DNA of 64,000 bases, taken from Endomychus coccineus (lineage: Eukaryota; Arthropoda; Insecta; Coleoptera; Endomychidae). Location: assembly GCA_958510875.1 (NCBI GenBank), contig OY294067.1, positions 102,530,010 to 102,594,009 of the forward strand, written 5' to 3'. Position numbers and translations under genes: made by a program. The notes beneath the pieces were generated by a model. It did not search any database, was not told the DNA's origin, and saw nothing but the letters and a program-made list of their open reading frames with translations. This document shows, piece by piece, positions 11,680 to 23,082 of this stretch. Numbering within the stretch: the first letter of the stretch is position 1; every line of letters starts with the position of its first letter.

Positions 11680-13230
11680 CGAGGCTGCAAGCGATGGGTT
11701 GGGAAAAAGAAGAAGAAGTCAACCCTGTAGTGTAGTGCTTCGAAATGTGAGTAATGACTGTTCCAGACAATTTTAGGTTTATATGTTTTCTAGAAGAACA
11801 GATTATTAATTTATTGATTTATTAATTTTAGTAGATTTATCATAATCAGGTAAATTGCTAAACATAATTTTTTGTCACATTTAACTATATTTAATAATAT
11901 TGAAGTAATTTAGTAATACCTAACTTCTAATAGTGATTTCAATATATCTAATATATTATGTTATAGTGATAAAATATTTAAGAAATTTTAGCGATATATA
12001 ACTTCAAATAGTTAGATTTAACTGAAACTAAGTTATTAACTAAAATAATTAAGAAATAACTACTTTATTAAAGATATAAGTATTTTAAGTACATAAATAT
12101 TATCAAATTTTTTAAATTAATTGAAATTAATTGGAGATTTACATTTAAAAGTAGTAAATATTAATATATTGGAATAAGTAAGAATAAAATAAGTTATTTA
12201 TCAAATAATTAAAGTTATGTGTATAAGCATATACATATTGTTTGAAAATTAGTTTAAACAAATATATTATTGCCAGGGAAAATTATTCCACAAAAAACCA
12301 TTAAATAAAAGTGCTAGACCAACAATGATGTGGCTAACATATGGTTATTCCAGGATGGAAACCATAGACGATATAATAGCATTGATTATGCAGAATTTTT
12401 TGTTTGAATATGGTTATAAGTAGAAGGCAATAAAATAAATTATGTTATTATCAAAGTTTGGATATCTGACGAGGTTCAAAAACTTTTTTTTAACAAGTAT
12501 TATTAAAATATTATAGTCATAAAGATGACGACAAATAATTTTAAAGTTGAATTAATGTAGGTTTAGAATAATGGTTACATATTATTTAGAAATGCGATTG
12601 GCGAACATTGAAATAACTTTATTTAATTATAACAATAATATAAAGAATTGCAACAAAGCATATTTCATTCATGTTATATAGTAAACATAGTACCAGAAAT
12701 TTGAATCAGCAAAATAATTGCGAGCGAATAGTTTATTCGATATTTCAAGGGCAATCCAGCGACTATAAGAATGATCACCCAAGACGTCACGGAACAATTG
12801 AAATATATTATCAAGCTGAATCAATTACATAGATATGTCATAATGGAAAGTAAGGAGATGAATTATTGTAGGCGCAGTATTGGAGTAAATGGAGATGAAT
12901 TGTAACATACGTAAGTCTGTAGCTTTGATCCGCATATGACTTAGGTACGTTGTGGAAAAGTATGACAGCAGTAATATGAGTAACAGATGATATTTTTTTG
13001 TTTTACATAAAACTACACTTTCGATCGGCATTGTACCTAAGGGCATTGTTGAGAAATGTAGTTCAATCTGTGTAAAATTTCATTATTGCTGAAATAGGCA
13101 TAATGATGAATTCCAAGGATGAGGAATTTATGAGCGCTTGAAGAGAATAAAAAATGGAAATAAAATCCGCCGGTAAATAAAATAGGATTGAAAAGAAAAT
13201 GTTATACCAGACGTATAAACATAATATATA
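11680..13230. other. Interior of the LTR element, no coding sequence
   Basis: Very AT-rich DNA with stops in all frames. I see no Cys-His box, protease, RT or integrase motif in any frame. It supports the non-autonomous reading of the element. Confidence 0.6.
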
Positions 13231-13403
13231 ATTAATACACAATTCTCGGGAAATAGGTCACATTACACATATATTTTTATTTTTACCCTCGTCTTTACGT
13301 ACGTTTCGGTCTCACGACCATCATCAGAAGACTTATTAAAGACGAGGGTAAAAATAAAAATATATGTGTAATGTGACCTATTTCCCGAGAATTGTGTATT
13401 AAT
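13231..13403. repeat. Perfect 66-bp inverted repeat around a 41-bp loop
   Basis: The left arm 13231-13296 (ATTAATACACAATTCTCGGG...CGTCTTT) and right arm 13338-13403 are exact reverse complements as far as I can read them, separated by 41 bp. A transcript of either strand could fold into a 66-bp hairpin. The loop holds the hammerhead-like sequence annotated separately. Perfect arms imply recent formation or selection/conversion. Confidence 0.93.
13291..13334 (-). ncRNA. Hammerhead-ribozyme-like motif (Penelope-type)
   Basis: Read 5'->3' on the minus strand the order is: stem I strand GUCUU, core CUGAUGA, an extra U, stem II GGUC-GUGA-GACC, core GAAA, short stem III ACGU/ACGU, then the A completing a GUA cleavage triplet, then AAGAC. 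GUCUU and AAGAC pair perfectly and sit exactly where stem I must be, giving a type I hammerhead. It is known that Penelope-like elements encode minimal hammerheads with very short stem III that act best as dimers. Two caveats apply. One unpaired U between CUGAUGA and stem II departs from the strict core, and a zero-loop stem III is unlikely to close in a monomer. The AAGAC strand also belongs to the 66-bp arm, so hairpin and ribozyme folds compete. Confidence 0.65.
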
Positions 13404-13505
13404 TCATACGTGGGTCAAGAATCTTTATTATAATATATAATATATAATGAAGAATGTAATAAATAAAGGAAGACACGAAGATGGTACAAAAATAACATAT
13501 GTTTC

Positions 13506-13529
13506 TATATATATATATATATATATATA
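13506..13529. repeat. (TA)12 microsatellite
   Basis: An uninterrupted TA run inside the LTR element. Ordinary replication-slippage repeat. Confidence 0.9.
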
Positions 13530-13737
13530 AGTAAGTGAATAAAATCATTTCAGGCAAAAAGCCGTAAAACTGAAAAGTATGCGCAAATCCCACAGTATAA
13601 TAATAATATGTATGACCATTAATTAAGAACAAAGTTTGTATATGAAATATTGTATACTATGTTTGTAAAATAAAAATAAGGTACGTCAAAGGAAAAAAAA
13701 TGTTAATCTGTCAATTCAACATTTTTTTAAATCGCGT

Positions 13738-13744
13738 TGGGAGG
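13738..13744. promoter_or_regulatory. Putative polypurine tract
   Basis: GGGAGG immediately precedes the right LTR, where the plus-strand primer of an LTR retrotransposon is expected. It is short, so support comes from position rather than sequence. Confidence 0.45.
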
Positions 13745-14266
13745 TGTAGTATAGGAATCATCCATTCCTATACGAGATTACCTAAAAACCTTAAGTTATA
13801 GAATTCGACCTTATTCTTATTAAGTAATGTTATTAAGCATATATTGATAACTCATAACTGACCCACTAACAACATGTTGACTATTACACATTGTTTAGCC
13901 CAAGATAACCTTGACACACAGAACAGGGTATCTCGAGGTAGTTATTGAGGGATCGATGTATATGCTAAAGACTAGAGTATGTAGAACAATAACATAAACA
14001 TCACAGTTAGATTATAATATATATAGTTATGTAGGACATTCATATTCAGTTACATATAGTTATATCATAATTATTCATATAAGATATTGATGTAAGACTG
14101 TACTATTATTATGTAGAGCGAGGCATTTTGTCGCAATGGCGTCGAGCTCTACAATTTAGTAAAGTGACTCTTTTATAAGTGATATGTTTCCATCCCCTAC
14201 ACCTTCACCAGGACCACGGGTCAGTCAGGGCAAACCGCCCAACTTTAAGACAGTCTTCTCCTTACA
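13745..14266. repeat. Right LTR (522 bp)
   Basis: Same TGTA...TACA ends and same length as the left LTR, with about 11 substitutions and no indels. Followed by AGAG, the second copy of the target-site duplication. Confidence 0.93.
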
Positions 14267-14624
14267 AGAGTATCTCACTATGGGAATATACACTTCCGCA
14301 TTCCAAGCGGAGATGTACGGAATCCTGCCATGTGCAAGGAGAAATAACTTGAAGATAGTGTGCAACGCATGGATCAGAATAATCGGAGACAGCTGGGCGT
14401 TTCTGGAGGCACAGTTAAACTCAAAATCGAGACTTATCATGGGAATGCCGAAAATAAGTCAGTCTTATTATGGAATAGTTTCCACATTACAACAAGCAAA
14501 CGAATATTCATCTGATGTTGCAGGTCAAATTGACTACTCATACCGGGAATGGGCTGTTGGATTATTGGAAGGATCCAAGCAAATGATGAAGTATGAATCT
14601 CTGAACTTCTACAAATACAAATAA
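14267..14624 (+). pseudogene. LINE RNase H (part 2, after the LTR insertion)
   Basis: The frame running from inside the right LTR to 14624 gains its LINE part at 14267. The segment ...MGIYTSAFQAEMYGILPCA near 14279 matches the RNase H block 'slG.y.tVFQAEiyAI..CA' with its catalytic Glu in QAE. A stretch near 14344 (NNLKIVCNAW) sits where the catalytic Asp of 'I.I.SDSqaal' should be but has N instead. The frame ends NFYKYK. It continues the LINE interrupted at 10796. The apparent ATG start at 14184 lies in the LTR and is an accident of the junction. Confidence 0.75.
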
Positions 14625-14629
14625 GTGAA

Positions 14630-17600
14630 TGACAAAATCAATTATCACCATTAGTATAAGTTTTTTTTATCAGTTATAAATCATAATAAGCTAGATTTGA
14701 GGAATTTTATGAGAATGTATGCATTAGATAACCCAAAATGGGAAAAAAAGGAACTACCGAAGAAATCGTATAATAGTGTAAGAGTGAACTAGTAAATTCA
14801 ATATAAGAATTACAATGCGTAGAAAATAGGGGAGGATATTCAGAAATAGAGAATTTGATTAGATATAGGTAAATTAGAATAAGGAGACAAATGAAATTTA
14901 AAATTTAAAAGCGAGCCGAAGGTTAAATAATGATTTCTAAAATAACTTTATATTTTAATGACCAATTTCAAGACCAAATTGAAGAGTGAGAAAAAGGAAT
15001 AGGTCTAAAGAAAGATCCAATAAAGATCAAATAAATTAAGCTCAAAATACAGAAAATTAATATAATTTTGACACATAGATAAGATTTTATATATTCCTTT
15101 TAACTGAGCAAATCAGAATGAAAGTCAGAGATTCCATAGTTTATAGGAAAGTAATATGCATTAGTAAGAATAAAAGAAATAGGAGTTGAGAGAAAATTTC
15201 AATTATAGAAATGAAAATTCAGAAATTAGAAAAAAATCAAATAAAATGAGAAATGATAATGAAAACATAATGATGTACCAAAAGATGCAGAACAACATAA
15301 GGAATATATTAACTTAAGTAGATTCAAGGGAAAAGATGAAATGAAGTAAGAATTGAGTTTGCATCATTATGAAGGAAATAGATGAGAAAAAAGTCCAAGA
15401 GGCGAAATGGAAAGTCAGGAGCTAACTCTTGACTTTTGATCAATATGAAATAAGAAATATCATTGTTGTAGGAAACAAAAAAATTATAGGGAATATAAAA
15501 TGTAATAAATAGTAAACGTTCCTCGGGTTCAGTATAATTCAGTAGCTAACTATTTTATAGTGTTAATCTTAATGATCAATTTGACAAGAAAATGACATAT
15601 CAAGTTTGGGGGTTATGAAAATGAGTTTCAAGTAATGACAAATTAACCTAGCAATCCAGGTAACAATGTTCAATGGAGTAATAAGAGTTAATAAGCAAAT
15701 ACTAATCTGAAAGAGAAGAATTCAATAATTAAGGGGAATATTATTATTTAACTTCACAACGAAGTAGACCAGAAGCATCAATACATCACAAGTGAATTTA
15801 TGCCGAGCTTAATTTAGAGAATCAAGTTTCATCGACCCAGTAAACACTATTTAGCAGTTGTGCATAATAAATGTAACAATATTCTTCTCTTCAGTCAATT
15901 TTATAATTTCTAAATTGGAAATTTATTTTCAATATATTTTCACATTAATCATGGGTGATAATAGACAGTATCATTTTAAGTTTAGTGTCAAAGAACTAAA
16001 GAGTACATTGGATCGTGCTGATGTAATAGAGTATCTGCAGTCAACCATTGACAATTGAAATAGTTGAATTTTCAGTAAAGTACTATCAAAATATAACTAA
16101 ATAATAAAATCCATTTGTTGTTTTGCAGTTAAGACAGATCTTTTATTAATTCATTCATTATAACACAATTTAATAAAAACATCAGTTGTAAATCCTTTTC
16201 AGATGGGTGGAACGAATCATAACGATAGATTTGGTGTGTAATTGAAATAGTATATCAAATTTCTTTGTGAATTTGGAAAAAAAATAATCGGATCCACAAC
16301 GGCAGCAACAAAATTCAACACAAGCAAAACAAAATGATACGGTTCCAACAGAATATTCGCAGATATTCAAGATTTCAATGGAATCGAGATATGTAATCAA
16401 TATAATTTTGATGCATTCAAATAATTGAAAGTTATATGTTCACTCCTCTAGAATGTCTTGTGATGTGACTGTTGTAATCAACAAAATAGCAATGGGTCTT
16501 CAATTTGACCGATTCTGTAGTCTCACAAAATTGAAGAATTGATTTGGCTCTAGTTATTGTGATTGTACTGCAAAAGCTCCCCTATAAAAGAGAGAAAAAG
16601 CTGCTGATGAGGATCGTTAATGGTTCTCACATTACCGGAGAATTGATTCCAATTTGAACGTTATCCTTGATTCAATCAGAATAGAATGTCCATACAAACT
16701 ACTAAAGCATGTCACATTCACGAGCTGTGATAACCAATTTAGATGCATTTCGAGAACATCAAATTTTATATTCACCTGATAAAGCAACAATTACGCGAAT
16801 CGGTAACAACATTCGTTCCGATTTCTATTTAAATAACGAATTTCAATCGAAATCTGTGCATCATCCTGATGAAAGTTCCCCCAAGCTCTGGAAAATTCAA
16901 TCCAATTCATTCCTCCATCATACGGCTTAATTAATTGTGTTAAGTTAGAGGAGGAAAGATCATAATAAGGGAAAATTGATTAGTATGTCATTGAATGTCT
17001 CCCCCAATGTCATCGATCCATGAAACTTTGTCGACTTTGTTTTGTTCTGTTACCGGATGCTGAGATTTGGTTATACTATAACTAGGGCCTTATAGTATTA
17101 GAGCCAAACTATAACGGCACCGACTGCTCATAGAAATAGATCTACTTGCGAAATCTAATCATTGCACGCTCGATACTCATGATGATTTGAACATAATAAA
17201 TGAAACTTCCCTTGAAAATACCAAAAAAGTTGATGCAAATGTGTTCCATTCACAATTCACCATTAAAGATGAAATATATATTATTTTTGATATATTTGGC
17301 TACTGTTCCTCAGAACCACAATACTGATAGAATTCTGGTGTAAATTACTCTTGAAAAGAATTAAGATTCGATGGATATCACGAATTCCTCTTATTGGAAC
17401 TGAAGAATATAGTTACATAATCTTCGTGGCCATTATTTACATGTAGGGTATGTCCACAAGTAGAGGAATTGTATCGGACACTTTAACAAAAATATACATA
17501 ACTCAAATAAAGTTATCCTTTATTTTGCTCAAACTTTTTCAAAAAAACCGAATACATAGTTGAAGTAAAGAAGTAACAAAAGTTGGAAAAAGCTAAAAAT

Positions 17601-18379
17601 GAAAACTAAATTTCGAACATCAAAATAACTTGTATATCTACACAATTGAGAAATAAATGAATGCTCATTTTTGATCAACTATTGTCAGATAACAATGGTT
17701 TCTCTAGTCTATATCGATCAGTAACATTAGGTACAAACTAATGGTTCTAGATAGCTATTTCGAACTTACGGAGCTTGTTACTGAACGATTATTCTATCGG
17801 AGGTATAAATAAATGACTAACAGATTGTTATAGGGAACCAAAATATCTAACGCCATCTGTGACTAGAACCGAACAATGTACAACATTGACTGATAGATTT
17901 CTCGCACTTCACAAAAATTAAGACAAAAGTTGGCAAAAGCCGAAAAGAAATGAATTTTCATTTATTTCTCAATGGTTGAATCGGTTAGGTTCGGTGTTGC
18001 TTCACTAAAGCAGTCTTTGATAGAATGATCGTTCAGTAACATCGCAAACTTTCCCATTTTTGTGATGAGGTTCATGAGAGTGCTCAATAGCTGTTCAGAA
18101 GTATTGATTTGTAATCTCACTGATCGATCTAGATTAGAGAGACCTTATCACATAACATTTTTCAATAATGTCGTGTAATACCGGGCATGTATTAATTTTT
18201 CGTTTGCGATTGCTGCATTCGTCAAAACATCTTCAATAATATCATATATCATAATATCATATAAGTTGTTGAGATAAGAATTATCATTGAAAATAATCCG
18301 AAAAACGATTTTTCACCCAATAAATCCATGATATTGTTATTCAAATCGAAAGTACAGAGTATTCCGTTATTGATTTATT
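14630..18379. other. No gene seen
   Basis: AT-rich, purine-rich on the plus strand from about 14640 to 15400. Short frames at 15858-16058, 16182-16400 and 16709-16930 show no recognisable domain. I see no repeat structure worth naming. Confidence 0.5.
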
Positions 18380-19300
18380 GTATTGTGTTGAGTATTTGCC
18401 CACTGCGACCTAACAGATCTATTGTGTCCCCTTCTACTGCTACGCCCTTCAGGATATCTCAGCAGCTATATGAGTTCCTCCCTGTGGCTTTAGAATGTTC
18501 AGTATGTCGAATAGTTTCTCTTCTATTTGATATGTTCCGAGGTATCGTGCCCTCGGGTTTTGCAAGGTAGTGCATTCTGCAAGGATATTTACTTAGATTG
18601 ATGAATACTTTAGATCTTTTTTGGTTTAGTTTACCAGAAATATATTCACTTGCCCCAAACTTTGTAGACCTATCCAGTGATGGGATATTTTGCTGTCTAC
18701 TTCTTTTTCAAGTTCTTCCAGAATCATGCTCGCACTTATCCCTCAGAATGGTTCAGGTGCCATAAATGGTGTTTCGGCCCCTTTTTTGCGAGATCGTCGG
18801 TTTTTTTCTTACCTTCCGCCCGGTGTAACGCAGAACCCATAGCAGAGTAACTGCGTTGTTGTTGCCTAGCTCATTCAGCTTTCTAAACCAGTTCTCTTTC
18901 TATATTGAACTTTTCTATAGATATATATAGATCTCCGCTTGTTAAATGATCGGGGATTTGTCTAAGCTTTCGGAGTATTTGACTCTAGGTTCATATACTC
19001 TTATTCCAGTTCCTTCTGTTGTTTTGGAGCCATCAGTGTACCATTTGATAGCCTTTCCACTGAGTCTAGGGATAGTGTTTTAGTTTCATTTCAGATTTTT
19101 TTTGCTGCGAAGCTATACCATCTTATATTGTGGCATATCCCAGGTTTGCTGATTCAGAGGAAGGAGTACATATTTACGCTTGGTGGTTCCCTCTCCAGTC
19201 ATTCTATAGATTGTCCTTATTGTTATATTCTCCACTATCATATGGAGGGGTGTGAGGTTATCTCACTTGTTATGTATACACAGGCTAGTCTTCAAATTTT
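18380..19300 (-). pseudogene. LINE RNase H domain relic (jockey/R1 type)
   Basis: On the minus strand KAIKWYTDGSKTTEGTGIRVYEPRV (given only in part: WYTDGSKTTEGTG near 19045) is the RNase H start with the catalytic Asp in TDG intact. Further on, TDDLAKKGAETPFMAPEPF near 18790 matches the 'ADeLArkGaetpf.GPEP' region that follows the WVPGH..I.GNE block. MILEELEKEVDSKISHHWIG near 18715 follows. At the upstream end (19250-19300) a SLCIHN-like piece corresponds to the '.CL.ITGAM' linker. Stops and at least two frameshifts break it, and the Cys-rich C-terminus is not visible. It is a third member of the RNase H-bearing LINE group in this window (with 10.1/14.3 kb and 45.6 kb). Confidence 0.75.
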
Positions 19301-20595
19301 CGATAGCCCACTGAGGCTATTCTTGCAGATGGTCATCCTTCTCGTGGAATTCTCATCATATTTCCGTACAGTTTCGGCTCAATATCGCGAATGATAGGTG
19401 TAACATTGTCTTTGAGCATCCTCAATCGTTGCTGGAGCTTTAGCATAAACCTTATCTTCAAAGTAGCACTCGAGAAAAAAACTTCATCATGTTGAGTTTC
19501 TAAATCAGGGAATTACGCGGCTTGTATTCTCAACACCCAATAAACAAACGTACGATATTTTTTGTCTTCATTTCTTATGTTAACTGAACCTTGTAAGCCT
19601 TCAGCTGATCAAGGCAAGATACTAAACTTGCCGAAATTTATAGTAATTTACAACTATTTGTCCTGGTTAAATTCTATACTATGTTATTGAGACAGAGTGA
19701 GCATAGCCAAGGAAGTTTCTTTTGAATCGGGTTATGTAGCACAAGGCCAGAGATTTCTCATGAGGTATGTTCTCGTATAGCGGTCATATGGTGGATGCAA
19801 GCCACTTGAAATTTTGATACGAACTACATATAATGCTTAAGCGGTCTTCGAGTTATAGAGTAGAGCGGTTCATCGAAATACTCGGAGCTATACGCTCTGT
19901 TTCACGCATCTTTCTGTGCGTTAACTAACTGGCCGATTATAGAGAGAAATAGTCGTGATTTGTGAACGCACCAAAGCGCCCTCTACACAGTGGGTGGCCG
20001 TTCAGTGAACTAGGTTTGCCAGGTATCTGGTGTGTGCGAAGACCGCTTTTTTATGCCAACTGAATCATTTTCATGGATTTGTAACTCACTATAATTAATA
20101 GACTATCCATTTCCAAGATAGAGCTCAACTGGGCAAATTCTTGAAGCGTTCACGTGAATAGAATATTCACATCTAGATATGGCAATAAATATTGATTAAT
20201 CGATTAGGCGATCATATGATTTAATGATCTATAGAAATCGATGACTGTTCAAATAATCAAAGAATAATCAATTAATCAATCATTCGATCAGTCTAATATT
20301 TCAGACAATAACTTCATTTCAATCCCTGTTCACGTAATAATAAAACAATGCTTCATACTACATACGAGCGTCGTTCATTACCTCTTTAGAAAAATGCAAG
20401 AGATGACGCGCGTGGCTAAAATCGTTTGTTTTTGGAAATTGTCATTACTCAGTAGACAGCTGCTAAAGTTTTTGATATAGCGCCCATGTGTTATTATTTT
20501 TATCGTCGAATGAATCATAGTACTTCTGTTTATTTGAAAAAATTGAAAAAAGTGAGTTTCGAGTGGTGTTAAAACATGTACATTTAAAAGATTTA
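19301..20595. other. No gene seen
   Basis: The frame at 19128-19394 is mostly the antisense of the LINE relic. The segment 20165-20330 is rich in ATTGATTAATCGAT-type short palindromes, loosely like 24600-24720. Nothing coding is recognised. Confidence 0.45.
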
Positions 20596-20599
20596 AGAC

Positions 20600-21330
20600 C
20601 ATAAGATAATAGAGCCAAGTTGGTATGGCACAGCTGTACCAGCGTTTGCCACTGTTTACAATTGAGTAATTGAGTTTGAACAAGGCTGCACATCGACAAA
20701 AGATGAACATCGTTCGGGACGGCCACTAAAAGTGACTACCCCAGATATGATTGAAAAAATTCATGATATGGTGTTGGGTGATAGTTGAGGCCGCAGGCAT
20801 TTCACAAGGTACAGTGTTCGCAATTTAACATGAAAAATTGGGTGTTAAAAAGATTTCTGCAAGATGGGTGCCGCGTTTGCTTACAGAGGAAAATGAACGC
20901 AATCGTGTGTTTGACTCTCAGGCTACGTTAGAGCCTTTTCGTCGCAATCCGGATGAGTTTCTGCGTCGATACATAACTGTCGATGAGACACGGATACATT
21001 ACTACACTCCTGGGACCAAGGGACGAATGGCCTCATTTGAAGAAGAAGACATTGCACGAGTTCACACATGTGCAGTTGCAATGTCCAAATTTGTTGAATT
21101 GAAGTTCGAATTATTAGAACATCCAGATTTGGCCCCCAGTGACTTCTTCCCATTCCCAGATTTTAAAAATAACTCGGCGGGCGACGGTTTGAGACGAACG
21201 AGGGTATCATCGCCGAAACAAATGGCTATTTTGAGGACATTCCAAAATCCTACTTTTTGGATGGGCTATAAAGGTTGGAACACCATTTAGAAAAATGTAT
21301 AGAGCAGAAAGGAGATTTTGTAGGAAAATA
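20600..21330 (+). pseudogene. mariner transposase pseudogene
   Basis: Plus-strand frames give a clear mariner (IS630/Tc1/mariner superfamily) transposase. The helix-turn-helix part FEQGCTSTKDEHRSGRP lies near 20670, then a TTPDMIEKIHDMV block, GISQGTVF, the linker GVKKISARWVPRLLTEENE near 20840, and TVDET with the first catalytic Asp near 20970. Then roughly 70 residues are missing: the frame jumps from YTPGTKG to DIARVHTCAVAMSKF. The second catalytic Asp (normally DNARVH) may survive as DIARVH. PDLAPSDFF holds the third. Stops occur near 20652, 20785 and 20829, and the C-terminus is frameshifted before a CIEQKGDFV-like end near 21300. I could not find the terminal inverted repeats. Confidence 0.92.
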
Positions 21331-22539
21331 AAAGAAACGGGCAGTCACCGAGCACTGCTGAGAGAAGTGAAATCTGACATTAAGAAGTAACCAATTTATT
21401 TTATGTTGTCTTAGAATTATTGTAGCATCCGAGATTACAATTTTATTATTTTTAAATGAAAATTAATATAATTAGTTATTTTTTTAGTTTTCACAACTGT
21501 CATAATCTCAATCAACAATTATAGTTATTTCTATATTTAATAATAAAAAACGTATAATGGGCGGTAAAATCCCTGTAGAGAGTATGAATGTAACCGGATA
21601 GCCATTATAATGAATACACTTTATTTTATTTACAAAACATATTATTTATTGATATTTACATCGATGTGAATGAAAGTAATGTTAAACAGCATTTTCTTCA
21701 TTTGCATCGTCATTATCGGTAACTTCGACGATACTTAAACTATTAGATTAGATCCAAGCATGAAACGTACTATGGAATCAGGTGTGCTCATATATAAAAA
21801 CAGGCTACTATTACCGATCACACATAATTTAATTATTAATTTCTACTCTGTAATAACTAAAGTATGAGTTGTATTGCGAAAAAAGGTACATTTTTTCAGT
21901 TAACATAAAAATTTCGTATGCATGAGTACGGAGGATGAAGCAAATGAATAACGTCGAGTATATGCGTTCTGTTGTAGCTGTATACAGTGTATAGTGTGTA
22001 TACGCAGTGTACACGTATACCTGTTCTGTATACCGTACTCGAGAGCAGTGGCTCACACAGGCAAGCTCACCAACACCGACTCAGATATGCACACGTGTGT
22101 AAGCGTATAGAGAGACTGCCTGACGCCTGACCCGATTCCCGCACTTCAACAGTTGCGCACGCAGCAGTATACATAATATTTAATATATATAGCTACAGCG
22201 TGACGGGACGTGACGGATTCATGGTTTTATCCCTCATCTGAAATATCTCAACGCGCATAAAGAAGTTTTCACTTCGAAAAATTTGCCAAAATACTTTGTT
22301 TTGTATCCGTAATCCTAATCCTGACGATTCATTCAAACAAGATTTGTAGATTTGTAGAAGATTTTAAAGTTATTAAGCACAATTTACATCTCACTGAAAT
22401 TTTATTGTCTTTTTCCTCCAAAATATCCACACTTCATGTTTACATTCTGATGAGAATGTAGTTTGATCAATTCCAAATGACTAAGACGAAATCCATATTA
22501 ATGAACTAATTAGTTTACGGTTGGGGTGAGTCTAGGTGA
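21331..22539. other. No gene seen
   Basis: AT-rich DNA. 21965-22035 is a run of alternating TA/GTATAC motifs (GTATACAGTGTATAGTGTGT) that could form small hairpins. No coding signal. Confidence 0.45.
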
Positions 22540-23030
22540 GTAGCGACCGACAGGTTGTTATAATAATTTAGCGAAGATATCAAAGTATGTGAAATACATA
22601 ATACCGTAACTTGGATATATAATATGGTATATATTACTGTGGAAGTTTGAAATGTAATAGGCTTCGTAAAACTAATCCGCGAAAAATTCATTGAATCAAA
22701 CTGCGATAACATTACTGTTGGTGTTTCGGAACTACGCTGAAGATTCAAGCGGTAGTGTTATCGCAGGTTAGTTTGTCAAACTTTTCGCAACAGGTCGCTA
22801 CAATAATTAAGCGAAGATATCAAAGAATGTGAAATAGAGAATAACGTAACTTGGATGAATATTATGATATATATTACAGTGAAAGTTCGAAATCTGATGG
22901 ATTTTGGAAAACTAACCCGTGGAAAATAAAAAAACACGAAAGTGCGATAAAATTGCTGCTTGGTGGTTCGAACCTACACTATAGATTCAATCGGCAGTGT
23001 TATCGCAGGTTGGTTTGTCACTTTTCGCGG
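22540..23030. repeat. Diverged tandem duplication, ~240-bp unit
   Basis: AATAATTTAGCGAAGATATC at 22562 recurs as AATAATTAAGCGAAGATATC at 22802. The rest follows in parallel: GTAACTTGGAT, ATATATTAC.GTG, CTAA.CCG.GRAAA, GTGTTATCGCAGGTT.GTTTGTCA. Two copies, perhaps 75-80% identical. The second copy runs into the left arm of the inverted repeat that follows. Confidence 0.75.
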
Positions 23031-23082
23031 TTCAGTTTTCCGAATTTCACAAGGGATATTCTCCAGTTTCGGTCTTTCACAG

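Larger units (their letters stand above)
10797..14266. mobile_element. Non-autonomous LTR retrotransposon, 3470 bp
   Basis: Two direct repeats of equal length (522 bp) begin TGTA and end TACA, giving the canonical TG...CA ends. The four bases just before the left copy and just after the right copy are both AGAG, a 4-bp target-site duplication as made by Ty3/gypsy-type integrases among others. Right after the left LTR comes TGGCGATCTC, which has the TGG start expected of a tRNA primer-binding site. Right before the right LTR is the short purine run GGGAGG. The 2.4-kb interior encodes no gag, protease, RT or integrase, so the element must have been moved by proteins made elsewhere (TRIM/LARD-like). 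By eye the LTRs differ at about 11 of 522 positions, indicating a fairly young insertion. It lies inside a LINE RNase H frame. Confidence 0.93.

Noticed and set aside
11328..11690. Minus-strand frames of 111-120 codons rich in Phe, Pro, Ser and Ile
   Set aside because: Antisense of the GGAAATTGG minisatellite inside the LTR element; low complexity.
14184..14266. Start of the 146-codon frame 14184-14624 as a gene start
   Set aside because: The first 28 codons are LTR sequence; the open frame is an accidental fusion with the LINE RNase H relic.
20378..20726. Two overlapping minus-strand frames (87 and 110 codons)
   Set aside because: They overlap the sense N-terminal region of the mariner relic and have no domain of their own.
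22962..22977. GGTTCGAACC as a tRNA B box
   Set aside because: It is a short palindrome within a tandem duplication; no A box at the right distance and the other copy lacks it.
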